This document shows, one piece after another, positions 1 through 8,696 of a stretch of DNA of 64,000 bases. A program made the position numbers and the translations under genes. The stretch comes from Leptospira tipperaryensis (GTDB lineage Bacteria > Spirochaetota > Leptospiria > Leptospirales > Leptospiraceae). The stretch spans positions 808,001 through 872,000 of the forward strand of contig NZ_CP015217.1 of the NCBI RefSeq assembly GCF_001729245.1, given 5' to 3'. Each line of letters begins with the position of its first letter. Within the stretch, counting starts at the first letter, position 1. The notes under the pieces were generated by a model. It ran no database searches and was not told where the DNA came from. It worked only from the letters and a program-made list of their open reading frames with translations.

Positions 1-524
1 AAATCCGGAATGAAGTCCTTTTGTTGATTTGTAATGTTTTGACGGATTCCCTCGCCGATCGAGTTGATTCCGCTTTTGAGTTCGATGACGCCTAATGCAA
101 TCCCATTTACATACAAAACCAGATCCGGTCTTTTTTCGGCTCTTCCAATAATCGTAACTTCCTCGGCGATTCCGAAGATGTTGTTCAGGGGATTTTTCCA
201 GTCGATGACGTGGATGTTCTCGGTTTTAGAATCGAGATCGACTTTTACAGGAATCCCATAACGAAGAAGGGAATAGAATTCCTTGTTTTTGTCGTAGAGG
301 TTCTTTTCGAAATTAGTAGCTGTTTTTTTTAGCGTCTCTGTGGCTCTATTTATCTGAAGATCCGAATATTCTGTTTTCTTTAAATACGAAGTCAGAAGAT
401 CCTCTTCGAGGTTCGAATTCTTTTTAGAACTCCAGTTCCCGAGATAATCATAACCCAACTTGTTTTGAAACAGGGAAATGACCCTGGCTTGTGTGGCTTT
501 TTCCGACTGTCCGATTGTGTCCAT
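1..524 (-). CDS. hsdR: Type I restriction enzyme R subunit, N-terminal part (runs off the window)
   Basis: This is the motor and nuclease subunit of a type I restriction system, which translocates DNA and cuts it away from the recognition site. Only the N-terminal ~175 residues are in the window. They start with ATG at 522-524 (MDTIGQSEKATQARVI) and have no stop before base 1. The HsdR nuclease motif is visible: PDLVLYVNG followed by GVIELKSG, giving the D…ExK catalytic pattern. The helicase domains lie outside the window. The start is one base after the stop of the NucS-like gene, so the two are almost certainly co-translated. The family assignment rests on the motif and on the adjacent hsdM and hsdS. 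Confidence 0.93.
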   Translation of the reverse strand, partial: MDTIGQSEKATQARVISLFQNKLGYDYLGNWSSKKNSNLEEDLLTSYLKKTEYSDLQINRATETLKKTATNFEKNLYDKNKEFYSLLRYGIPVKVDLDSKTENIHVIDWKNPLNNIFGIAEEVTIIGRAEKRPDLVLYVNGIALGVIELKSGINSIGEGIRQNITNQQKDFIPD

Positions 525-525
525 G

Positions 526-1452
526 CTAACTCTTAAATAGTTTGAAGTTGACTTGATACCGATAGAATTCTATATTCTTTGCGACCGCGAGCGCCCGTTT
601 GATTTTAGGATCGTCTTCCAAAGCGATGATGATCCCTTTCACGGTTTGATTTTCTTCTGCGAGTTCTTGCAGAACGTATCCCATATATCGTTGGATCTGG
701 CCGATTACGGAATCGCTCGCTCTTCCTTTTTTGAGCTCGACGACCAAAAGTTCTTTTTTGTCTTTGCTGACGGCGAGGATATCGATGTTTCCCGTATCGA
801 CACGGTATTGTTGACCGACGGGCTCTCCGTCTTCCTCAAAGATATCGTATTCTTTACCAAGATCGGTTTGTTTCCAGTTGGAGACTAAAAATTCTTCCAG
901 ATGTTTTTCCAAACCGAAGACGTTCGGGTCTTCTACGGTTTCATCATTGGAGAATAGGGTCTGAAGTTTGCTTCCCGCCAAAAAAGATTCGATCTCGGAG
1001 GCATAACGTGTGACGTCGCTCACGGTTCCGATCGATCCGGAAGAATATTGCAACGCTTGGCTCATCTCTCTTCGATCGATGATTCTCGAAAACCATTGTA
1101 CCTTTCTTCTGTGCGCGAGAATGGAATCGACCCGGTATTGATAGTTTTCCCGGATTTCGCCTACGGCGTATCCGCCTTGTCCGTTCGGAGAAAGGACGAT
1201 GTCCCCGATCTGAAGACCTTTGGCGATCGTAAACAAGGCTCCGCACGCAAGTCCCGCGGAGATTTTATTCTTTGTCGGATTTGTCTTTAAATAAACCGGG
1301 ATGAATGCTCGGTTGAATTCCTTTGCATTGACCGATAACTTTCCGCTTAGATCTTCGTCGATATCAAAGTCGCAACCGATAAACCCTTCCCGAAAACAGA
1401 GATCCGCGTGAACGCTCTTTTTCCCCAACATCACCCGCGCATATTGTTTCAT
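526..1452 (-). CDS. NucS/DUF91-like nuclease domain protein inside the type I R-M operon
   Basis: This 308-residue protein is unusual as a member of a type I operon. The C-terminal third resembles the NucS/DUF91 and PD-(D/E)xK nuclease fold. It has YRVDTGNIDIL (D224), LLVVELKKG (E239, K241) and GQIQRYMGYV (251-260), which together give the expected D…ExK…Q catalytic set. The N-terminal ~150 residues (IGDIVLSPNGQGGYAVGEI, then VQWFSRIIDRREMS) look like the small beta-rich reader domain seen at the N-terminus of some Mrr-like restriction proteins. That part is a guess from pattern. The start overlaps the hsdS stop by 4 bases (ATGA) and the stop lies 1 base before hsdR. I infer a co-expressed accessory nuclease or modification-dependent restriction factor, not a core R-M subunit. 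Confidence 0.75.
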   Translation of the reverse strand: MKQYARVMLGKKSVHADLCFREGFIGCDFDIDEDLSGKLSVNAKEFNRAFIPVYLKTNPTKNKISAGLACGALFTIAKGLQIGDIVLSPNGQGGYAVGEIRENYQYRVDSILAHRRKVQWFSRIIDRREMSQALQYSSGSIGTVSDVTRYASEIESFLAGSKLQTLFSNDETVEDPNVFGLEKHLEEFLVSNWKQTDLGKEYDIFEEDGEPVGQQYRVDTGNIDILAVSKDKKELLVVELKKGRASDSVIGQIQRYMGYVLQELAEENQTVKGIIIALEDDPKIKRALAVAKNIEFYRYQVNFKLFKS

Positions 1453-2699
1453 ACGAGTCGAATTGCCCCCGTCAGAAGTTGTTGCATCATTCCCTGTTTG
1501 AGAAGTTTATATTTTTCTAATTTACTTTCGAGTGCATCGATTTCCGAATCCAGATCGGAAAGAACGTTGGCAATGGCGGTTTGTTCGGCGAGAGTGGGAG
1601 GAAGGGGAAAAGTAAATTTTACAAAATCTTTTTGATATAAATGTAAAATTGTTGAACCTGCGGTGATTTGTGAAATGAATTTATCAAAGTAGAAGGAACT
1701 AAAAATGTAAAAAAGAAAATTAGGAAAAAAGGAAATATTTTTTGGCCTAATAACGAATACCCCACTATTTAATGTCGCAGGCCAATTAAGCAAATTCACA
1801 AAGGCAATTTTCCCAATTGAGCCATCCTTTGTTATTAGAATATCATTCTCCTTTATTTGAATATATTTGTCCTGCTCATATCTTTCCTGGTCTACGAAAA
1901 AGCATCTTGACCAGTCGATTGAGCCCTTGTGGAATTCAGTTCCAGTAATTAGCCGGTAAATCCCGGTGTTTAGATATTCTTTAGCTGTTAGTCCGTGCCA
2001 TCCAATGCGCGCTTTTAAAAGTGCAGTCTCCCCAATCCTCTTCACCTCCCAGTCTTCCGGAATCAAGCCCACTTCAGTAAGTTTTGTTCTTTCTCCCTTT
2101 CCAAACCCAGGCAATCTCTTTCTCCCGGTCAACAGCGCTTGCATTGTCCCCTGTTTGATCTGTTGTTTTTTGGAGATCAGTTTTTCCAAACTCAGGATCA
2201 ACGCATCCATATCGGAGAGAACGTTGGCGATGGCTTCTTGTTCGGTGAGGGTGGGGGGAAGAATTAAATGATACTTTGCGATTTGTGGAACAGTAAGTTG
2301 AGGTACACCAGTACTTTCATTTGCAAACTTTATGTAATTGTTAATGTATTCTTCAGTGAACTTGCCGTTTATTTTAAAAATGGGCGATAAAATTAGAACT
2401 CTTCCAATTGCTGAATACTGGTGATTTCTGAATACGGCATATCCAACTGTACCTCTGGCTGTTACCGTGACTGTGTTACTCTCATATTGTGGATTTGAGG
2501 TATACCCGTATAGACCTTTATCGGAAAGTGAATTCGAGAAAATTGGGTAATTAAAGAAAGAGTCCTTGAAGGTAGACAAAGTTGACATATCAAGATCTCC
2601 GCCTGCGGAAATATTAAAAATCTCGCCAATCCTCTTCACCTCCCAGTCTTCCGGGATCACACCGACTTCGGTTTGTTTGTAGCCTTGTTTCATTTCCAT
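1449..2699 (-). CDS. hsdS: Type I restriction-modification specificity subunit
   Basis: HsdS carries two target-recognition domains that read the two halves of a bipartite DNA site, and it joins HsdM and HsdR. The protein has 416 residues, the usual length, and a clear tandem architecture. TEVGVIPEDWEVKRIGE near residue 10 and TEVGLIPEDWEVKRIGE near residue 208 begin the two halves. Each recognition domain ends with a LPPTLxEQxAIANVLSD segment followed by a helical LLTG repeat. The two recognition domains differ strongly, implying an asymmetric bipartite target. The gene overlaps hsdM by 10 bases and the NucS-like gene by 4. The conserved segments are also nearly identical in DNA (see the repeat at 2032-2654). 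Confidence 0.95.
   Translation of the reverse strand: MEMKQGYKQTEVGVIPEDWEVKRIGEIFNISAGGDLDMSTLSTFKDSFFNYPIFSNSLSDKGLYGYTSNPQYESNTVTVTARGTVGYAVFRNHQYSAIGRVLILSPIFKINGKFTEEYINNYIKFANESTGVPQLTVPQIAKYHLILPPTLTEQEAIANVLSDMDALILSLEKLISKKQQIKQGTMQALLTGRKRLPGFGKGERTKLTEVGLIPEDWEVKRIGETALLKARIGWHGLTAKEYLNTGIYRLITGTEFHKGSIDWSRCFFVDQERYEQDKYIQIKENDILITKDGSIGKIAFVNLLNWPATLNSGVFVIRPKNISFFPNFLFYIFSSFYFDKFISQITAGSTILHLYQKDFVKFTFPLPPTLAEQTAIANVLSDLDSEIDALESKLEKYKLLKQGMMQQLLTGAIRLV
2032..2654. repeat. 29-bp perfect direct repeat inside hsdS
   Basis: Bases 2032-2060 and 2626-2654 are identical over 29 bp (core CCAATCCTCTTCACCTCCC). They encode the PEDWEVKRIGE segment that begins each half of HsdS. They are 594 bp apart, exactly 198 codons, so recombination between them keeps the frame. 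A second, less perfect pair lies at the ends of the two recognition domains (around 1565-1600 and 2222-2260). Repeats placed like this allow recognition domains to be exchanged or deleted. Confidence 0.9.
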
Positions 2700-5095
2700 A
2701 CAAACCCCATTCTTTCCAGATGAGAATTGACCTTGGTTTCGAGGTTGGCGACTTCCGAAAGAATTTCGGGGACCGGTGTATCATAACGTTCCGCTAAGAT
2801 CTGGATTCTCCCCGTGAGTTTTTGGCTGATCCGGTTTCGTTCGGATTGGATGTCTTCGGCGAGGGACGCGATCCATTTTTTTTCCACGACTAAGGATTTG
2901 ATTTCTTCGATCGAGAGGGCTTTGTATTTGGCTTCGACCTTTTTACTCAACTCTTGTTCTAAGGATTTGATCTTACGGGTAAGTTCGGATTCTTCTTCGC
3001 TGAGTTTTAAGAATGTGGAAATCATTTCCTTTTCTTCCTGAGCGCTCGGATCTTCCTGGATCGTTTTCAAACGATCCTTCGCGGACTTTGCGTTGACTCG
3101 ATCTTTTTCGTTTTTACATTCCGCAAGAAGGCCTTCCTCTCCACCGTGTTCTTCCGCGAGTTCCTCCAGTTTTGAGGAAAGGGAATCCTTTTCCGATTCT
3201 AAGGTTTCGATTTCCTTTGTCTCCGCCAGAAAGTAGGTCTCAAGAAGAAGGGATTTCGGAATGATCTTGCCATCTTTTCGGACCGCCTTTCCGTTTTTAT
3301 CGATTTCCACTTCGACTTCGTTCCCTACCTTCCAACCTTCGTCCACGATCAAATAGACGTCGTCTTGCATCGTTTCAAGCCAGTAGGTCATCAGATGTTG
3401 ATAGATATCGTATTTGTCTATGAGCTCGATTCCGGTGAATGCTTCCAAAAGAGATTCGGAAAGATTTCCGATAAATTCTTTCGGTTTTGTTTTTTTACCG
3501 ATCGTATTACAAAAATCTAAATTCCTTTTTTTCCATTTGGAAAAGATAGAATCCACCTGCTTGCCGTATTGGATAAATTCGGGATGAGAGAAGATCGTTT
3601 TTTTAATATCTTCCTTTGCAATTTTCAGTTTGTAATAGCCCGTTCTTTCTTCCTGAAAGAGAACTTCCGAAAGAGTAGGGTAGACGTTCCAAAACGGCTG
3701 GAGATCGTCGATATCCGATTTTGGAATACCGCCACGCAAATGGCCTTCTATGTCTTGGAGATCTTCTTCGTCTTGGTTGTCGATGTATCTCGGGATATTG
3801 AGATTGAATTCTTTCGTCGCTATTTCCAAGATCGGAACACTTCTGCTGTATTTCGGAATCGGGATCTGTTTGTTAAAGACGTCCACGATCTTATGAATGT
3901 CTTGTTCCCGAAGTCGGTTTTTGTTTCCGTCCTTTTCAAAACCCTTAGAAGCGTCGATAAAAAAGATATCCTTTCTGTTTTCCGCGTTCTCCTTATCGAT
4001 CACCAAAATACACGCAGGAATACCGGTTCCATAAAAAAGATTTGCGGGAAGGCCGATGATTCCTTTGATATAACCGTGTTGGATCAACTTCTTACGAATT
4101 CCCGCTTCCGTATTTCCCCGAAAGAGAACTCCGTGCGGCAGAATGATAGCTCCCTTTCCATTGCTCTTGAGAGAACGGATCGCGTGTAAGAGAAACGCAA
4201 AATCGCCGTTTTTCGCAGGTGGAATTCCGAAGTTCTGAAATCGATCGAAGGGATCGTGATCAGCGTCGACTCCGTTACTCCACGACTTAAAAGAGAACGG
4301 AGGGTTGGAAACAAAGTAATCAAACTGTTTGAGTCCTCCTTTGTCGTTTAGGAAAAGAGGATTGGCAAGAGTGTTGCCCTGTTTGAGAGTCGCGTCCGCG
4401 TTGTCATGAAGAATCATGTTCATTCTTGCGAGAGATGCGGTCGCGATATCCATCTCTTGCCCGTAGAGAGTGATCTTCTTTCCTGCTTCGGCCGCGACCT
4501 TGAGGAGAAGAGAGCCGGAACCCGCCGTCGGGTCGTATGCGGTCACTCCGGATTTGGAAGACTGGGAAACTCCGATGATTTTAGCCATGATTCGGCTGAC
4601 TTCCGAGGGAGTGTAGAATTGACCTTTGCTCTTTCCGCTTTCGGTTGCAAAGTGACGCATGAGATATTCATAAGCATCTCCTAATATATCGTCTCCCTCA
4701 GCGCGGTTGTTGGAAAAATCAAGAGCAGGATTTTCAAAAATGGCGATGAGATTGGTCAGCTTGTGGACCATGTCCTTCCCACTTCCTAATTTATTGGCAT
4801 CCGCGAAATCGGGGAAGTCGGAGATTTGATTTGCTTCTCCGATCGGCCCGAGGATTTTTTTGTTGATCAGATCCCCGATATCGGTCTTGCCCTTGAGGGC
4901 CACCATATCCTTAAAACTAGAACCTTTGGGAACTTTGATCGCAGGAAATCCATCCTGTGCGAATCGGTCGCTGATGTATTTTACGAAGAGCATTACGAGA
5001 ACGTAATCTTTATACTGAGAGGCGTCCATTCCGCCACGTAATTCGTCACAACTCGCCCAAAGGGAAGAGTAGAGTTCGGATTTTTTGATTGCCAT
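2690..5095 (-). CDS. hsdM: Type I restriction-modification DNA adenine methyltransferase subunit
   Basis: HsdM methylates adenine N6 at the site chosen by HsdS, using S-adenosylmethionine. The HsdM N-terminal helical domain (SSLWASCDELRGGMDASQYK) is followed by GQFYTPSEV at 158-166, the SAM-binding motif DPTAGSGSLL at 188-197 and the catalytic NPPF at 264-267. At 801 residues it is well beyond the common ~500. The extra C-terminal part (roughly 600-801) is highly charged and rich in E/K/L heptads, as expected for a long coiled coil. It is the first gene of the operon. No unambiguous promoter could be picked in the ~190 bp upstream. Confidence 0.95.
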   Translation of the reverse strand: MAIKKSELYSSLWASCDELRGGMDASQYKDYVLVMLFVKYISDRFAQDGFPAIKVPKGSSFKDMVALKGKTDIGDLINKKILGPIGEANQISDFPDFADANKLGSGKDMVHKLTNLIAIFENPALDFSNNRAEGDDILGDAYEYLMRHFATESGKSKGQFYTPSEVSRIMAKIIGVSQSSKSGVTAYDPTAGSGSLLLKVAAEAGKKITLYGQEMDIATASLARMNMILHDNADATLKQGNTLANPLFLNDKGGLKQFDYFVSNPPFSFKSWSNGVDADHDPFDRFQNFGIPPAKNGDFAFLLHAIRSLKSNGKGAIILPHGVLFRGNTEAGIRKKLIQHGYIKGIIGLPANLFYGTGIPACILVIDKENAENRKDIFFIDASKGFEKDGNKNRLREQDIHKIVDVFNKQIPIPKYSRSVPILEIATKEFNLNIPRYIDNQDEEDLQDIEGHLRGGIPKSDIDDLQPFWNVYPTLSEVLFQEERTGYYKLKIAKEDIKKTIFSHPEFIQYGKQVDSIFSKWKKRNLDFCNTIGKKTKPKEFIGNLSESLLEAFTGIELIDKYDIYQHLMTYWLETMQDDVYLIVDEGWKVGNEVEVEIDKNGKAVRKDGKIIPKSLLLETYFLAETKEIETLESEKDSLSSKLEELAEEHGGEEGLLAECKNEKDRVNAKSAKDRLKTIQEDPSAQEEKEMISTFLKLSEEESELTRKIKSLEQELSKKVEAKYKALSIEEIKSLVVEKKWIASLAEDIQSERNRISQKLTGRIQILAERYDTPVPEILSEVANLETKVNSHLERMGFVWK

Positions 5096-5286
5096 AGATT
5101 GTTACAATTGGAGTCTTTTCACTCGGACAAGAGGGTCAAGTGGATTTTGGCAATGTCAGTAGGATAAAGAATTTTGTAATATAGCTGCGGATAATCGCCT
5201 TATCGGAAAGAGAATTCAAATTGGAATCAGCACTCAAATTTCTCCTTGAAAATGGAGGCCGATTCCAAAAGGAAATATTTTATCTC

Positions 5287-6180
5287 TTACTCATTCTCGT
5301 TCAAGAACGGGACACATTCGTGATACTTTTGTTTGCATTCGTCTGCGGCGATCGGATCTTGCGGAAAGTTTTTTTCGCAAGCGGCCTCCAGAACGATTCC
5401 GCTCAAAAACGCACCGGCTTTTTTCTGAAAATGGTGGAACTTGCGAAAATTTTTCTCACAGTAAGTTTTCATTTTTTGATTTTTTTCTAGCAAAAGTTTA
5501 GAAAGAAAGTTTTCAATCTTTGGGTCTGTCTCCGCTAATTCGGAAATTGAAAAAACTCCGGATACAACTTTCTCTTTATTCCGAATTACGTCATACGCGA
5601 TTGAGCCGTCTTGTCCTATCTCATCAAAAAAGGTTCTCAGAAGAATCGAATTCTTCCCCTTATCCAAATCCAATACGGTTTTATTTTCTTCGTTATCGGA
5701 TGGATGAATCTCAATGAGAAATCCCTTGGAAGGAATACTTCTGATCTTCTCTCCTTCCGATGATTCTATTTTTTCATTCTGATCGCTCATGAGACGAAAA
5801 GGGAGAGTCGGCAACTCTAAAAGCATAAACGGTAGCCATAACGGTGAAGTTAAGAGAAACCACTTGACTCCTTCGTTTCCAGTACCGAAAACTTTAAATT
5901 TATCCGATAGTCTGTAATCTTGTTCCGTTCGGATGGAGTCCACGAGATTCATTTTGCGGACGTTTTTCTTCTCGATCCAGGATCGAACCGAGAACGTAAG
6001 CTTTTCTCCGTTGAGCTTCATCTCTAAGGAATTGGCTTCCGATTCTTCTGCTGTTGTTTTGTCTTCCAAAACTTTGGTCGCAACTACTTTCTCTCCTTTT
6101 GGGAACACAGTAAAGCAGGATTGAAAAAGAAAAACTGCAATCGATATAGAAAGAATACTTGTTTTGATTCGGTTAGACAT
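5287..6180 (-). CDS. Putative lipoprotein of unknown function
   Basis: The N-terminus has a basic MSNRIKTS, a hydrophobic stretch and FLFQSC, a relaxed spirochaete-type lipobox. The mature protein should therefore begin at that cysteine and be membrane-anchored. I placed the start at the second Met (6180) because it gives a compact signal peptide. An upstream ATG at 6198 is also open, and neither has a strong ribosome site. A hydrophobic, proline-rich segment (WFLLTSPLWLPFMLLELPTL) near residue 110 may be a second membrane-contacting region. The last ~60 residues hold several cysteines (MKTYCEKN, LEAACEKN, DECKQKYHEC). No family recognised. Confidence 0.7.
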   Translation of the reverse strand: MSNRIKTSILSISIAVFLFQSCFTVFPKGEKVVATKVLEDKTTAEESEANSLEMKLNGEKLTFSVRSWIEKKNVRKMNLVDSIRTEQDYRLSDKFKVFGTGNEGVKWFLLTSPLWLPFMLLELPTLPFRLMSDQNEKIESSEGEKIRSIPSKGFLIEIHPSDNEENKTVLDLDKGKNSILLRTFFDEIGQDGSIAYDVIRNKEKVVSGVFSISELAETDPKIENFLSKLLLEKNQKMKTYCEKNFRKFHHFQKKAGAFLSGIVLEAACEKNFPQDPIAADECKQKYHECVPFLNENE

Positions 6181-6360
6181 TGCGTAGATAGAATTCAATG
6201 AATTCTAATGAAGGCAAGGACTTTTTAATAATGGCTTCTTCGGGAAACGTCATAGTAAAAATAAATTCCATTTTACTAATGAACAAAGAAGTAATCAAGG
6301 AGAGAAGCTGTAGAATCCTGTGAGTCTTTCTATTTTCTTTTTTACTCCAACAACCATTCT

Positions 6361-6969
6361 TCACCCCTCCCTTCCATAGAACTCACCTAACAAAAGTAAA
6401 CTTTCCTGAAACTCTTTCAGATATTCTTCTCTTCCCGTCATAAAATAAACTTGAACAGAACCTTCGTAAAGAATCACGATCTTTCTCGCGAACGATTGAA
6501 TCTGTGCATTCGATAAAACCTGATTCTTCTTGATTGGATTTGTTCTTAAATACGAAGAAAAGATTTCTTCCCAATCTAAAACGACTTCTTTGATTTCGGA
6601 TTCCGCGGAGCGGAGTTGTTCTTCATTGAGAGAAAGATGAGAAGAATAAGTCTGATTTGCAAACATGGCAAAGGGACAACCTCTGAGACGATCTGTCTTT
6701 GCTTCTTTTCGCAGTAAAACAACCCATGCGTTTACCAACTGTTTGAAATCGGAATAACGTGCTGTCAAAGCTCGAAAGAGTTCGTAATTTTTCTCCTTTC
6801 GAAGACGAAGGTATTCCAAACCCACGTCTCCTTTCTCGCGAAAGTATTTATAAAAACTTCCTTTGTGAACGCCGGATTTTTCGAGGATATCATTCACGCC
6901 GGTGTTTGTAAAACCCTGTTCGTAAAAGAGACGATCTGCTGCTTCGATTATTTTTTCCCGAGCTTTCAT
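6361..6969 (-). CDS. TetR/AcrR-family transcriptional repressor
   Basis: At 202 residues this is the normal TetR length. The helix-turn-helix lies at about residues 22-45 (GVNDILEKSGVHKGSFYKYF). The C-terminal domain contains RLRGCPFAMFANQ, a cysteine-containing segment typical of the LmrA/YxaF-like subgroup, whose ligands are often small aromatic compounds. It is transcribed away from the atypical SDR gene at 7129. The gap between them holds three matching palindromes (7031-7114), so it most likely represses both itself and the SDR gene. The inducer is unknown. Confidence 0.92.
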   Translation of the reverse strand: MKAREKIIEAADRLFYEQGFTNTGVNDILEKSGVHKGSFYKYFREKGDVGLEYLRLRKEKNYELFRALTARYSDFKQLVNAWVVLLRKEAKTDRLRGCPFAMFANQTYSSHLSLNEEQLRSAESEIKEVVLDWEEIFSSYLRTNPIKKNQVLSNAQIQSFARKIVILYEGSVQVYFMTGREEYLKEFQESLLLLGEFYGREG

Positions 6970-7030
6970 GGAACCCCTGCTTTTTATCAGCTTCTTTGTA
7001 AATTTCTGAATTCCCTCAAAAAGGACACTA

Positions 7031-7114
7031 AAAAATAGACGTGTTTGTCTATTTTTTAGTAGACGAAATAGTCTATTTCCCGGTAATTAAAAATAGACGT
7101 CTTCGTCTATTTTT
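7031..7114. promoter_or_regulatory. Three palindromic operators between divergent tetR-like and SDR genes
   Basis: The half-site TAGAC-(6 nt)-GTCTA occurs three times. AAAAATAGAC/GTCTATTTTT is at 7031-7056, a TAGAC/GTCTA core is at 7060-7075, and AAAAATAGAC/GTCTATTTTT is again at 7089-7114. The outer copies are perfect over 10-bp arms and the middle one keeps the 5-bp core. Centres are 24 and 34 bp apart. The third copy ends just before the ribosome site (GAAAGGAG, ~7115-7122) of the SDR gene. The layout fits a divergent TetR operator. The assignment to this regulator is inference from position. Confidence 0.85.
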
Positions 7115-7128
7115 GAAAGGAGAAGAAT

Positions 7129-7992
7129 ATGGACCGAATCTTGGTGGTTGGGGCTACGGGAAGTTTGGGGAAATTCGTAATGGAAGAATTGCGGAAGCAG
7201 GGTTATTGGATTCGAGTTCTCTCCAGATCTCCTATCAAATTAAAATTTTTAAATGGGATGTTCGATGAATCTGTATTAGGCGATCTTTTTGATCCGAACA
7301 GTTTGGAATCTGCGGTTTCCGGTATGGATGCAGTCATTTCTTGCGCCGGCGCTAGCCTGGATCTCAAAAACTTTCGGGATAGACGAACCTTCGAAGAAAT
7401 CAATTTCAAAGGAAATCGAAACGTCCTCTCCGCGGCCGTTAAGGAAAATGTTTCCAAATTTCTCTACGTTTCCTTTTTATTGGTAGAAGGTATTCAAAAA
7501 ACAGAATATATTAAGAGTCACGATCAAATCTCGGACTTAATTCGAAACTCGGGGCTTCGTTATACGATCATCCGTCCCACTGCTTTTTTCTCCATTCTTC
7601 TTAGTTTTTTGGAATTTGCAAAAAAAGGAATCGGCATCGTTATCGGAGAGGGTAACGCGAGAATCAATCCCATTCACGAGAAGGACGTAGCAAGAGCGGT
7701 GGTGGAAGCGTTGAAAACCGATATAAAGGAATTCAATATCGGAGGGCCGGATATTTTTACAAGAGACGAAATTACCGAGCTTGCGCTTCAAGTCACGAGT
7801 AAGAATCGGAAGCTACTTCACATTCCGATTTTCTTAAATCGAATTTTGGTTCGGTTTCTCCAACCTTTCAACAAAAGAATCTTTCAGTTTCTTCAGTTTG
7901 GCAACGTTGTTCACACCCTGGATGTAGTCGGACCTAAGTATGGAACCCTAAGGCTACGGGATTATTTCAAGGAAAAATTGGATTCGATTTAG
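7129..7992 (+). CDS. Atypical SDR / NmrA-like NAD(P)-binding protein
   Basis: This is a 287-residue Rossmann protein beginning LVVGATGSLGK, the GxxGxxG nucleotide-binding loop of atypical short-chain dehydrogenases. SCAGASLDLKNF around residue 72 and RYTIIRPTAFF around residue 145 are typical of the family's central beta-strands. The canonical YxxxK catalytic pair is not evident, as in many NmrA-like and quinone- or stress-related members, so the reaction is not predictable. A good ribosome site (GAAAGGAG) precedes the ATG. It is controlled from the three-operator region shared with the divergent TetR gene. Confidence 0.88.
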   Translation: MDRILVVGATGSLGKFVMEELRKQGYWIRVLSRSPIKLKFLNGMFDESVLGDLFDPNSLESAVSGMDAVISCAGASLDLKNFRDRRTFEEINFKGNRNVLSAAVKENVSKFLYVSFLLVEGIQKTEYIKSHDQISDLIRNSGLRYTIIRPTAFFSILLSFLEFAKKGIGIVIGEGNARINPIHEKDVARAVVEALKTDIKEFNIGGPDIFTRDEITELALQVTSKNRKLLHIPIFLNRILVRFLQPFNKRIFQFLQFGNVVHTLDVVGPKYGTLRLRDYFKEKLDSI

Positions 7993-8080
7993 AATATTAT
8001 AAAAATCTTTAACAACATCCATGCCGTTTCGAGTTTTCGGCTTTGATACGAGAAAGTGGATTTTGGAAAGGAAGGATTGT

Positions 8081-8692
8081 ATGAGTCAGGAAAAAAGATG
8101 GTTTTTGGAAGGGGATTACTTTGAGCACTGTAGTTGTGAAAGCCTTTGTCCGTGCTTGCTTAGCGGGTTTAAGGCTGAGCCGACTTACGGACATTGCCAG
8201 AGCATGCTCGCGTTTCATATTAAAGAAGGTGAATGTTCCGGTTTGAAGTTGGACGACTTAAATGTTGCGATGCTCGTCTTTACTCCGGGACCAATGGCGG
8301 AAGTTTCTTGGACCACGGGACTTTATATAGACGAACGTGCGAACGAGGAACAGTTCGATTCTCTCTTTCGAATTTTTTCGGGAGAGATGGGAGGGGCTCC
8401 CGCTTATATGAAATCTCTTACAACGAAGTTCTTGGGAGCAAAGAAAGTTCCCATTCAATACGAACTCAAAAGTGACAAAACGCGAGAGCTGAAGATTCCG
8501 AATATAGTGGAAGTTCAATTGGAATCCATTCGAGGACATCGCGGCAGAACCGTTTGGATCGATAATGTGGCACATGTCGCTCAAAAGATCGCACCGGGGA
8601 AGACAACAAAAGCCAAAGTAACGGACTATCACTTTGATTGGGATAATCCCGGTAAAAACGGTTTCTTAGGTCCCTTTCAATGGAAAGGTTAA
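8081..8692 (+). CDS. DUF1326 domain protein
   Basis: A 204-residue protein with the DUF1326 hallmark near its N-terminus: FEHCSCESLCPCLLSGF, a cluster of four cysteines that looks like a metal- or redox-active site. The rest (VSWTTGLYIDERANEEQF, GGAPAYMKSLTTKFLGAKK) also matches the family as I know it. I start at ATG 8081, with AAAGGAAGG upstream, and not at the in-frame ATG at 8021. The DUF2182 membrane protein begins 4 bases after its stop. The two families are commonly neighbours and presumably act together. Function is not established. Confidence 0.85.
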   Translation: MSQEKRWFLEGDYFEHCSCESLCPCLLSGFKAEPTYGHCQSMLAFHIKEGECSGLKLDDLNVAMLVFTPGPMAEVSWTTGLYIDERANEEQFDSLFRIFSGEMGGAPAYMKSLTTKFLGAKKVPIQYELKSDKTRELKIPNIVEVQLESIRGHRGRTVWIDNVAHVAQKIAPGKTTKAKVTDYHFDWDNPGKNGFLGPFQWKG

Positions 8693-8696
8693 GAAG

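Noticed and set aside
3569..4189. 206-residue + strand ORF within hsdM
   Set aside because: Antisense to a clear gene with intact motifs; shadow of its codon bias.
6173..6364. 63-residue minus-strand ORF starting with GTG inside the TetR stop
   Set aside because: It overlaps the lipoprotein start and has no family match; the overlap with the TetR stop alone is weak evidence.
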